Shown here: piece by piece, positions 44,875 through 52,066 of the stretch
Numbering within the stretch: the first letter of the stretch is position 1
Layout of the letters: the number at the start of each line of letters is the position of its first letter
Source: an uncultured Actinomycetes bacterium
GTDB lineage: Bacteria > Actinomycetota > Actinomycetes > Actinomycetales > Bifidobacteriaceae
DNA length: 64,000 nucleotides
Direction of reading: 5' to 3'
Assembly: GCA_900314875.1 (NCBI GenBank)
Contig: OMWX01000001.1
Span: forward strand, 62,001 to 126,000
Notes under the pieces: generated by a model
Told to the model about the DNA's origin: nothing
The model's database searches: none
The model's input: the letters and a program-made list of their open reading frames with translations, nothing else
Translations under genes and position numbers: made by a program

Positions 44875-44906
44875 AACTTTTGCCGAAATATGGGATGGGT
44901 TACAAG

Positions 44907-44958
44907 AAATTATGTCAAAATAATTTGATTTCGCGAAAAATATCGTGATAAAATCACG
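44907..44958. promoter_or_regulatory. Cluster of three palindromes upstream of the LacI-type gene
   Basis: AAATTAT/ATAATTT (44907-44913 with 44920-44926), the 10-bp palindrome TTTCGCGAAA (44929-44938) and CGTGAT/ATCACG (44944-44949 with 44953-44958) follow one another within 52 bp. LacI-family operators are palindromes with a central CG, so TTTCGCGAAA is the best autoregulatory candidate. Confidence 0.5.
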
Positions 44959-45053
44959 GTTGTTTGTCGGGCGATTGTGTTCACAGTCTGCTGTCTGAAT
45001 GCGGCGTGTGCAGGCAATTGCGAAAAGTTGAAAGTATAAGGTGAAGATATTTT

Positions 45054-46121
45054 ATGGTCAGCATTCGCGACGTCGCCGCAAAAGCCGGAGTTTCGCATCA
45101 GACGGTTTCAAACTACATCAATTCTCCCTCGATTGTCGCAGAGAAAACTCGCGTCAGAATCAAACAGGCGATAGAAGAGTTGGGATACAGACCTAACGCA
45201 GTCGCGCGCAGGCTTAAAACAGGGAGATCTGACCTTATTGCGATCGGCGTTGCCGCGTCAGAGCAGAGGAAGCAGTCGCTTATTTTTGATGAATTTTTGC
45301 ATTTGCTGTCGTATGAAGCGACCAAAAGAGGCAGGCATATCATGCTTTATCCGCGAATTAATGAGCATGAAGAAATCAAATATTTTTCGCAGCTTTGCGA
45401 ACAGTCTGATGTAGACGCGATTATTGTCGATGAGCTGACTGCGGGAAAACAGCGTTCGGAATGGCTTATGGACAGCAAAGTTCCATTCGCGGTTTTCGGA
45501 CGAGTCAGCGGTTTTTCCGACGAAGTTGCCGACTCTGTCACATGGCATGATACGGACGGTTATTCTGCGGTAAAAGAGATAACTGCGTCGCTTATTGCGC
45601 AAGGAAAAAAGCGTATCGGTTATATCGGCTGGAAAACGGATACTCCGATATCGTTAAGCCGCGAAACGGCCTGGGAGGACGCTTATCTCGAGTCGGGAAT
45701 CGTCGGCAGCGGGGAAAAAGCCTTGAAAGAGCTGGAATCTTGGAAGATGGAAGTTGAAGAATCTATGTGCGATGGCGTTAGAGCGTTTAAAGAACTCTTG
45801 AACAGACATCCTGATATTGAGGCTGTTGTCTGCGCTTCTGACAATTTGGCAGCCGGTATTCTTATGGCAGTCGGAAGTGCGAAAATTCGTGGCTGCACGC
45901 TGACTTTGGAAAATTTTTGTGTAACCGGGTTTGACGATTCTGAAGTGGCAAAAGCCATGAAGTTTACATCGGTGAAACAGCCTCTGGCAAAAATTGCAGA
46001 ACTTACCGTTTCGTCTCTGGTTGACAAGATTGAAGGAAAAACTCCTTCGAAAGATGAAACTAAAACCCATTTGATTAAACCCGAAATTATATGGCGAAAC
46101 ACGTTTGCGAATATGACCTGA
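45054..46121 (+). CDS. LacI-family transcriptional regulator
   Basis: A 355-aa regulator. The DNA-binding domain is complete: SIRDVAAKAGVSHQTVSNYIN, then the hinge helix region YRPNAVARRLKTGRSDLIAIGV. The ligand-binding part has the usual periplasmic-binding fold with AVVCASDNLAAGILMAVG and GFDDSEVAKAM, which in LacI proteins contact a sugar. No carbohydrate gene lies next to it, so the effector and regulon are unknown. AAGGTGA precedes ATG 45054. The gene is followed by a terminator shared with the converging dcd gene. Upstream palindromes suggest self-regulation. Confidence 0.93.
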   Translation: MVSIRDVAAKAGVSHQTVSNYINSPSIVAEKTRVRIKQAIEELGYRPNAVARRLKTGRSDLIAIGVAASEQRKQSLIFDEFLHLLSYEATKRGRHIMLYPRINEHEEIKYFSQLCEQSDVDAIIVDELTAGKQRSEWLMDSKVPFAVFGRVSGFSDEVADSVTWHDTDGYSAVKEITASLIAQGKKRIGYIGWKTDTPISLSRETAWEDAYLESGIVGSGEKALKELESWKMEVEESMCDGVRAFKELLNRHPDIEAVVCASDNLAAGILMAVGSAKIRGCTLTLENFCVTGFDDSEVAKAMKFTSVKQPLAKIAELTVSSLVDKIEGKTPSKDETKTHLIKPEIIWRNTFANMT

Positions 46122-46243
46122 CATTCCTTCTTCAGGAAGTAAAAATCAGCAGAAACGGTACGTGCAGTATTTGCGCGCTTGACAGTATTTGAGCGCTTGT
46201 TTGAAATAGCAATTGTCCGGAACAACAATTGTTCGGAATAATC

Positions 46244-46276
46244 AGCTGTCGGAATCAGCCGGCAGCTTTATTTATT
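46244..46276. terminator. Terminator between the LacI-type gene and dcd
   Basis: Stem 46244-46252 with 46259-46267 (arm AGCTGTCGG, one G-T pair), 6-nt loop, then TTATTTATT. Just before it are two near-copies of CAATTGTTCGGAATAA (46210-46241). Confidence 0.7.
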
Positions 46277-46307
46277 CCAAGCTGCTTTATAGCAGTTTTG
46301 TCACAGT

Positions 46308-46919
46308 TTATTCCGCAGTTCTTTCCGCAGTTTCTTCCGCAGCGGCGATATTGGCGCGATAGAAATTAACGAACGAGCGAGAAGCGGTAGGACCTCGCTG
46401 ACCCTGATAATGTGAGCCGTTTTTCGCGCTTCCGTAAGGATTTTCCGCCGGCGAAGACATTTGAAAAAAGCACATCTGACCGATTTTCATTCCCGGCCAG
46501 AGCTTAACCGGCAGAGTGCTGACATTGGATAATTCCAGAGTAATGTGTCCCTCAAATCCCGGGTCGATAAAGCCCGCTGTCGAATGAGTCAGAATTCCCA
46601 AGCGTCCCAGAGAGCTTTTGCCTTCAAGTCTTGCTGCAACTGTTGAATCAAGCTTTACATACTCCCAGGTTGCGCCAAGCAGGAACTCGCCCGGATGCAA
46701 AATGCACGGCTCGTCGGGGGCAACTTCGAACAGTTCGGTAAGTTCGCCCTGATCTTCGGCCGGGTCGACGTAAGTGTAACTGTGATTTTTGAAAGAACGG
46801 AAGAACCTGTCCAGTCGAACGTCTACGGAAGCAGGCTGAACCATTGCGGGTTCCCACGGGCTGAGCGAAATTCGCCCTTCGGCTTGTGCTGCGATAATAT
46901 CGCGGTCGCTGAGAAGCAT
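46308..46919 (-). CDS. dcd: dCTP deaminase
   Basis: A 203-aa trimeric enzyme of the dCTP deaminase/dUTPase family. Visible motifs are [29 protein letters not shown] and the active-site loop [19 protein letters not shown]. Actinobacterial forms are often bifunctional, turning dCTP directly into dUMP; which type this is cannot be settled by eye. The C-terminal segment ([11 protein letters not shown]) that closes over the nucleotide is present, followed by an Ala/Glu tail. ATG 46919 follows GAGGAAT; the frame extends 20 residues upstream without family similarity. It supplies dUMP for thymidylate. Confidence 0.93.
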   Translation of the reverse strand: MLLSDRDIIAAQAEGRISLSPWEPAMVQPASVDVRLDRFFRSFKNHSYTYVDPAEDQGELTELFEVAPDEPCILHPGEFLLGATWEYVKLDSTVAARLEGKSSLGRLGILTHSTAGFIDPGFEGHITLELSNVSTLPVKLWPGMKIGQMCFFQMSSPAENPYGSAKNGSHYQGQRGPTASRSFVNFYRANIAAAEETAERTAE

Positions 46920-47095
46920 GATTCCTCGATTCGTATCAAAAACTTGCGCCGGCACCGCTTTTTCCGGCCGGCATCGCACTTTCTTTTCAGACGCGCTGTC
47001 TGTCAGACATATCGCCTTTTCTTATATTTTTTCATAAGATATATACCTTTGCGGTATTTTCGCCGCATATCGGAGCTGAAAATTATTTGCTGCCT

Positions 47096-47818
47096 TTATT
47101 TGCCGTCCTTATCTGAGCTGTTTTTCGAATTATTTTTCGAATTATTTTTCGAGCTGTTTCGATCTTCGCCTATAAAGAAACTGTATTCGCCGTCAAAATC
47201 GTCTTTTGCGGGGTTTTTCCCTTCAAACCAAAGCTTAGGTTTTGCAGAAATTCTTGACAGGCCCAGCCAGACAAAATCGACGATATGAGCAGCGAGCTGT
47301 TCCTTGCTCAGTTTGCGTTCATGCATCCTGCGTTGTGCCGAATATACTGCCAATCCGACAATCATCTGGGCGTACAAATCGACATTTTTCACCGGCAGTT
47401 TTGATGTTTTAAATCCGCGCGTAAGCACAGCGGCAACCTGTTCCGATATTTTGTTTAAAAGCGAATTCAGCGAACCCGGACCGTCCTGCGCCGGGCTGTC
47501 TTTGAGCAGCACCTGAAACCCCTCAGGGTTCTCCTCAATATATGTCAGAAAAGCCAGTATCGCGCGTTCAAGCATCTGTCTGGGCGGCTTGCCGGATTCT
47601 TTCAGAGCAGAAGTCATAATCTGCGAAAGCGCAGTAATCTCGCGGTCTATAATAACCGCATAAAGTCCTTCTTTTCCGCCGAAATGCTCGTATATAATCG
47701 GTTTGCTGACTTTTGCGTTCGCGGCGATTTCCTCTACGCTGAGCGTGTCGTATCCGCGCTGCGCGAAAAGCGTTTGTCCCACGCTTATCAGCTGTTCGCG
47801 CCTTTCCAGCGCACTCAT
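47096..47818 (-). CDS. TetR-family transcriptional regulator
   Basis: A 240-aa regulator with an N-terminal helix-turn-helix: RREQLISVGQTLFAQRGYDTLSVEEIAANAKVSKPIIYEHFGGKEGLY. The rest is the helical ligand domain; the end is an Asn/Lys/Ser repeat (SSKNNSKNNSKNSS) coded by 12-bp tandem repeats (47126-47161). The frame is open to an ATG at 47944, but that would leave only 10 bp to the divergent gene and would place a probable promoter and operator inside the coding region. I prefer ATG 47818 (MSALERREQ), preceded by GGGCGGA, with ATG 47836 possible. It probably controls the divergent gene and itself. Ligand unknown. Confidence 0.82.
   Translation of the reverse strand: MSALERREQLISVGQTLFAQRGYDTLSVEEIAANAKVSKPIIYEHFGGKEGLYAVIIDREITALSQIMTSALKESGKPPRQMLERAILAFLTYIEENPEGFQVLLKDSPAQDGPGSLNSLLNKISEQVAAVLTRGFKTSKLPVKNVDLYAQMIVGLAVYSAQRRMHERKLSKEQLAAHIVDFVWLGLSRISAKPKLWFEGKNPAKDDFDGEYSFFIGEDRNSSKNNSKNNSKNSSDKDGK
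47126..47161. repeat. 12-bp tandem repeat in the 3' end of the TetR gene
   Basis: CGAATTATTTTT (47126-47137, 47138-47149) and a diverged third copy (47150-47161). Twelve is a multiple of three, so copy changes keep the frame and vary an Asn/Lys/Ser tail. Confidence 0.85.
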
Positions 47819-47934
47819 TCTCGATGTTCCGCCCATGATGTCAAGTTTAGACGTTCGGGCGGTCAGCTGTGCCAGAGTTGAAAATCGGCGTTTTTTAAGG
47901 GCTGTCGCATTGTCGGATTCGGTTTGGGCGATAG

Positions 47935-47951
47935 TATAAGGCATACTTATA
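47935..47951. promoter_or_regulatory. Inverted repeat at overlapping divergent promoters (TetR operator candidate)
   Basis: TATAAG (47935-47940) and CTTATA (47946-47951) flank GCATA. TATAAG is a -10 element for the rightward gene, and on the other strand TATACT (47933-47938) is a -10 for the TetR gene, so one bound dimer would block both promoters. Confidence 0.5.
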
Positions 47952-47954
47952 TAT

Positions 47955-49109
47955 ATGTTTGTCGTTCTGTCTTTTATTCTTGTTGTGCTCGTCGGAGGCG
48001 GGTGTGTTCTGCTGTTTGCTCAGAAAGAAGCCGATTCCGGATTTTTTTCATGGCTTATGGGTGATGATTCTCAGGTTGAACATCCGGAAGAGGAAGAAGA
48101 GGAAGAAAAAGAGAAACTTCCGCGCACTTCGGGCAGCGGCATTGCATTTTCTCCGTCTGATCCGAATATATCGCGCAAAGAACGGCAAAACCGGCTCGCT
48201 GCGCAAATCGGCGCGGATACTATGGCGACTCCCGTTTATGTGAGCGATAAAGTTGTTGAGGTGCGGGGGATTCGTCCGCATGAGGTTCCGCTTTCTGTTC
48301 CCTCCGCTGCTGATAATGCGATTCCCAGAACTGATGTTCCGCCGATGAGCACAGTGCAGAATCCGGTTGTAAAGCCGCAGAATCTTAAGAATCAGCACGA
48401 TTTGATACATCAGCAGAGTCTGAAGCATAAAACGCAGAATCTGAGAAATCGCGAGACTGCGCCCGGAGCGCGGCAGGTTCAGCCTGTTCGGAAGGTTCAG
48501 CATAATTCTGCACAGCATGTTCAGCTGCAGCATTCTCAAGCGCAAGCACAGCAGTCATCGCAGCAGCAACCGCAGTCTCAGCAGCGAACGCAGACTGTTC
48601 CGGCAAGCATTCCCCCTGCTGCCATTCCCCCCGCTGCAAGCCGCAGGCGAAACTCTGCCGATAATCGTTCCGCAAACGTTGGAACAGGCAGCGTTCGCGC
48701 AGTTCAGCCGTCAGCCGTTCGCAATTCGGGCAATGTTTCTCCCGATGTTTCTGCTGTCGTGTCGGCTTCCAATCCGTTTAAAACGGACGCGGCAGCCCCG
48801 AATCAGAACATTTCGAATCTTGTTCCCGCTTCGGTTCCTCCCGCAGTAAAGCCTGTTCGCGCGAAAACTGTCAAAAAAGCCGGACAGACATTGAATCAGA
48901 CTGCAAACGGCTTGACAAACAATTCGATCGACGGTTTGACCGACGGCAGACCTGCGGTTATTAAACCCGCAAATAACGGTTATGCAGGCAACAATTCCCG
49001 GCAGTCTGTTTCGTCTGCTGCTCCGCCTGCTGTCTCTTCTGCTGCTCCCGAGGAATCGGCAGAATTTAAGGTTCCGGCATTCACGGATATTATGAAACGC
49101 CAAAAATAA
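47955..49109 (+). CDS. Membrane-anchored disordered protein of unknown function
   Basis: A 384-aa protein: one membrane helix at the very N-terminus (VVLSFILVVLVGGGCVLLFA), an acidic run (seven Glu), then a long polar region rich in Pro, Ala, Gln, Asn and Ser, including a Gln-rich stretch near residues 190-215 and repeated VPPAV/IPPA motifs. No enzymatic domain is visible. The layout (anchor plus Pro/Gln-rich tail) resembles divisome adaptor proteins of the ZipA type, but I see no sequence signature and make no claim. ATG 47955 has no ribosome site, and its predicted -10 (47935) implies a very short leader. It is divergent from the TetR gene and convergent with ftsY. Confidence 0.72.
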   Translation: MFVVLSFILVVLVGGGCVLLFAQKEADSGFFSWLMGDDSQVEHPEEEEEEEKEKLPRTSGSGIAFSPSDPNISRKERQNRLAAQIGADTMATPVYVSDKVVEVRGIRPHEVPLSVPSAADNAIPRTDVPPMSTVQNPVVKPQNLKNQHDLIHQQSLKHKTQNLRNRETAPGARQVQPVRKVQHNSAQHVQLQHSQAQAQQSSQQQPQSQQRTQTVPASIPPAAIPPAASRRRNSADNRSANVGTGSVRAVQPSAVRNSGNVSPDVSAVVSASNPFKTDAAAPNQNISNLVPASVPPAVKPVRAKTVKKAGQTLNQTANGLTNNSIDGLTDGRPAVIKPANNGYAGNNSRQSVSSAAPPAVSSAAPEESAEFKVPAFTDIMKRQK

Positions 49110-49239
49110 GGCGCAAACTCAAATATCAAATCTGAAATTTGAATAACAAATCCGTTTTCGTCGCACAATTCATGAAGCGAAAGTTATTATTATTAAAAAA
49201 TGCGACCGTACTGCAAACAATGCAATGAAGCAAGCGTTT

Positions 49240-49274
49240 GCAATACAATCGCATTAAAAGGCAATACAATCGCA
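49240..49274. repeat. Direct repeats between convergent genes
   Basis: GCAATACAATCGCA occurs at 49240-49253 and again at 49261-49274 (21-bp period). The 227-bp gap (49110-49336) also has AATGATCATT and a copy of TTACTCGAGA about 20 bp from the identical ftsY 3' end. No clear terminator or gene is present. Confidence 0.75.
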
Positions 49275-49336
49275 ATAATCCAATAAAACGCAATGATCAT
49301 TGATCTGCCGGTTGCGATTACTCGAGAGAATCCGGT

Positions 49337-50938
49337 TTACTCGAGAATGCCGTTCACGAATGTTTCAGGATCAAACGGCGCCAAATCGTCAGGACCTTCG
49401 CCCAATCCGACCAGCTTGACCGGAACTCCCAGCTCTTTTTGAACGGAAATCACGATTCCGCCCTTTGCCGAGCCGTCCATTTTTGTCAGGACGACGCCGG
49501 TTACTCCGATGGCTTCCGAAAAGACTTTTGCTTGTGCTAAACCGTTTTGCCCGATTGTTGCGTCAAGCACGAGCAGAACCTCGTCCACGGGCAGTTTTTT
49601 CTCTGTCACGCGTCGGATTTTGCCCAGTTCTTCCATGAGATTTGCCTTATTTTGCAAGCGTCCGGCCGTATCGATAATCAGCACGTCGCAATCGGTTTCG
49701 ACAGCTTTCGAGGCTGCTTCGAAAGCAACCGAAGCCGGATCTGCACCTTCTTTGTCGGAACGCACGACCGGTACGTTTACGCGATTTCCCCAAGTTTCGA
49801 GCTGATCGGCCGCTGCCGCGCGAAATGTGTCTGCCGCGCCCAAAACAACGGATTTGCCGTTTGCTACGAGCAGTCGCGAAAGTTTTCCGCATGTCGTGGT
49901 TTTGCCGGAACCGTTGACGCCGGTCATGATGATAACACCGGGCTTTTTAGCATCCTCGCGGGTTGCGGCAAGTGAGCGGTCTGCGTCAATATTGACAAGT
50001 TCCATCAGCTTTGCGCGAAGCATTTCGCGAATCGCGTTTGCATTTTTCTCGCCTGTCACGCGAGCGTCGGCACGCAAATCATCGACCAAATCCATGCTGG
50101 CATCCGTGCCCACGTCGGCCAGAAGAAGCGTATCTTCAATTTCCTCCCAGTCGGCCTCGGTCAGATTGTCCTTGGTCAGAATCGAGAAAAGGGCTTTTCC
50201 GAACGGATTCGAGCTCTTTGACAGCTTGGCTTTAAGTCTTTGCAAGCGAGATTTGGGAGCCTCCGGGGCATCGTATTCCTGTTCGGCCTCGGGCTCGGGC
50301 TTGGGTTCAGGCTCAGGCTCGGGCTTGACCTCAGGCTCGGGCTTGACCTCAGGCTCAGACTTGACCTCAGGCTCGGGTATCTGCTCAATTTCTTCAGGTT
50401 CTGCCGTTTCTTCCCTGTTTTGATCTTCGGCTTCCTCCGGTTCGGCAGTCTGTTCGATAATGACTTCTTCAGCAGATTTTTCGATTGTGCTTTCGGCTTC
50501 GCTTGCTGCCGTGTTTTCTGCCGTATTTTCTGCCGGTTCAGCCTTGATTTCTGCGGTTTCTGCTGATTTTTTATTCGCTGCTTTCTTGGAAGCAGTCTGC
50601 TTTGATTCTTGCTTCTTTGATTCGGACTGTTTTGATTCAGACTTTGTTTCGTCGGCAGATTCTGCTTTGCCGGCGTTCTTTATTTTCGGTTGCGAATTTG
50701 CGGCAGGCTCTTCAGCTGTCTTTGCAGCTGTCTGTTTTGCAGTTTTCTTTGCAGCTGTCTTTGAAGGTGCCTGAGTTGTTGTCTGCTGTGCGGCTGACTG
50801 TGTGACTGCCGGCTGTGCAGCAGTTTTATCGATGGTTTTATCGGATTTTTTACGCGTTTTTCCGATTATTAATGCGACCGCGACGGCGATAATGATAACG
50901 GCGGACGCGATGATTGCGATTATTGCGGTATTGCTCAT
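49337..50938 (-). CDS. ftsY: Signal recognition particle receptor FtsY
   Basis: A 533-aa GTPase that docks ribosome-SRP complexes at the membrane. An N-terminal membrane helix (residues 4-26) is followed by a 200-residue Glu/Lys/Ala/Pro-rich A domain, then the NG domain: GVNGSGKTTTCGKL (G1), DTFRAAAADQLETW, LIIDTAGRL (G3), TKMDGSAKGG (G4) and GLGEGPDDLAPFDPE. The A domain has a 6-residue repeat (EPEVKP) encoded by an 18-bp tandem repeat, more than three copies at 50313-50379. The N-terminal transmembrane anchor is typical of actinobacterial FtsY. ATG 50938 has a weak ribosome site. A T17 tract lies 75 bp upstream. Confidence 0.96.
   Translation of the reverse strand: MSNTAIIAIIASAVIIIAVAVALIIGKTRKKSDKTIDKTAAQPAVTQSAAQQTTTQAPSKTAAKKTAKQTAAKTAEEPAANSQPKIKNAGKAESADETKSESKQSESKKQESKQTASKKAANKKSAETAEIKAEPAENTAENTAASEAESTIEKSAEEVIIEQTAEPEEAEDQNREETAEPEEIEQIPEPEVKSEPEVKPEPEVKPEPEPEPKPEPEAEQEYDAPEAPKSRLQRLKAKLSKSSNPFGKALFSILTKDNLTEADWEEIEDTLLLADVGTDASMDLVDDLRADARVTGEKNANAIREMLRAKLMELVNIDADRSLAATREDAKKPGVIIMTGVNGSGKTTTCGKLSRLLVANGKSVVLGAADTFRAAAADQLETWGNRVNVPVVRSDKEGADPASVAFEAASKAVETDCDVLIIDTAGRLQNKANLMEELGKIRRVTEKKLPVDEVLLVLDATIGQNGLAQAKVFSEAIGVTGVVLTKMDGSAKGGIVISVQKELGVPVKLVGLGEGPDDLAPFDPETFVNGILE
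50313..50379. repeat. 18-bp tandem repeat in ftsY
   Basis: Units at 50313-50330, 50331-50348 (identical), 50349-50366 (two changes) and a partial fourth encode the EPEVKP repeats of the FtsY linker. Being in multiples of three, length variants stay in frame. Confidence 0.9.
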
Positions 50939-51007
50939 AATTCAAGCCTAAGAATCGCAAAGGACAGAATGACCGTTTTTGCAATCCGACTCGAATCCGG
51001 CTTGTGT

Positions 51008-51041
51008 TTGCACTTTTTTTTTTTTTTTTTGTTAGTATAAC
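51008..51041 (+). promoter_or_regulatory. Possible promoter with a 17-T spacer
   Basis: TTGCAC (51008-51013) and TATAAC (51036-51041) are separated by 22 bp, of which 17 are an unbroken T run (51014-51030). The optimal spacing is near 17, so the promoter would be weak at this length and stronger if the run shortened. The transcript would lead to the ABC genes at 51169. Confidence 0.4.
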
Positions 51042-51168
51042 CTTTTGTGGAGAATTTATGGATAAAAGTTGCGAGAAGTTGAAAGACTGCAATACAGGGC
51101 ACAATTCAGGAAGCTGTTGAAAATTCGAAAACAACTCGTGATTTTTTGAAAGATTGGAATTAAGAAAA

Positions 51169-52038
51169 ATGAATATCGGAAACTTGCAAATCAACAACCG
51201 GCAGGCAAACGGGCAGACAGTTTATCAGCCTCGGAATGCCGTCGATCGGAATGCTGTCAGTCAAAATGCCGGCAATGCGCTCTATATGAACAACGTTATG
51301 CGCACATACGATACTCCCTCGGGCAAAGTCGATGTGCTTAAAGGGGTGTCTCTTTCTGTGGCGAACGGAGAATGGGTTGCCGTTATGGGCTCTTCGGGGG
51401 CGGGTAAATCAACGCTTTTGAGATGCGCATCGGGGCTTGATACGGATTATGAAGGAGATTTGAATCTTGCCGGAATGAATCCGAAAAGCCTTTCTGAAGC
51501 GAAGCGCGCTCAGATGCGCAGAACCGTTATCGGTTTTATTTTTCAGGATTACAATCTTGTCGAATCTCTTACTGTCCGCCAAAATGCCGCTTTGCCGCTG
51601 CTTGTGGAAAAACAGTCTGACTGGCAGGAACGCACGGATAAAGCATTGAAAATTATGGGAATTGAAAAGATAGCTTCTTCTCCCGCAGTTAATATTTCCG
51701 GCGGTCAGAAGCAGCGCACGGCAATCGCGAGATGTCTGGCCATGAAGCCGAATATTGTTTTTGCTGACGAGCCTACGGGGGCGCTGGATGTGAAAAACAG
51801 CAAAAGAACGTTGGAAGCCTTCGGAGATCTCAAAGCTGCGGGGGTTTCGATTCTGATGGTAACTCATGATGTGGCTGCCGCTGCCTGTGCCGATCGTGTT
51901 GTAATCCTTGAAGACGGCCGCGTTTCGCATAATATAACTGTGCCTTCAGAAGAGAATATTTCGGCTGTTTTGTACGGTAATGCAGTCTCGGACGAACCGG
52001 CTGGCAGTCCGTTCGCGAATAACTCGTTTGGCGAGTAG
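51169..52038 (+). CDS. ABC transporter ATP-binding protein, MacB/LolD type
   Basis: A 289-aa ATPase. Walker A GSSGAGKSTLLRCASGL, Q-loop FIFQDYNLVESL, signature NISGGQKQRTAIARCLA, Walker B IVFADEPTGALD and H-loop MVTHDVAAAA are intact. The FADEPTGALD/TGxLD form is typical of the MacB/FtsE/LolD group, which works with FtsX-like permeases in mechanotransmission or peptide resistance rather than ordinary transport. The first 45 residues are Asn/Gln-rich and non-conserved. ATG 51169 is chosen over a TTG at 51154; the ribosome site is weak. The permease gene follows after 28 bp. Confidence 0.92.
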   Translation: MNIGNLQINNRQANGQTVYQPRNAVDRNAVSQNAGNALYMNNVMRTYDTPSGKVDVLKGVSLSVANGEWVAVMGSSGAGKSTLLRCASGLDTDYEGDLNLAGMNPKSLSEAKRAQMRRTVIGFIFQDYNLVESLTVRQNAALPLLVEKQSDWQERTDKALKIMGIEKIASSPAVNISGGQKQRTAIARCLAMKPNIVFADEPTGALDVKNSKRTLEAFGDLKAAGVSILMVTHDVAAAACADRVVILEDGRVSHNITVPSEENISAVLYGNAVSDEPAGSPFANNSFGE

Positions 52039-52066
52039 TCTGCAATTATAATTTGGAGATTTTGAA

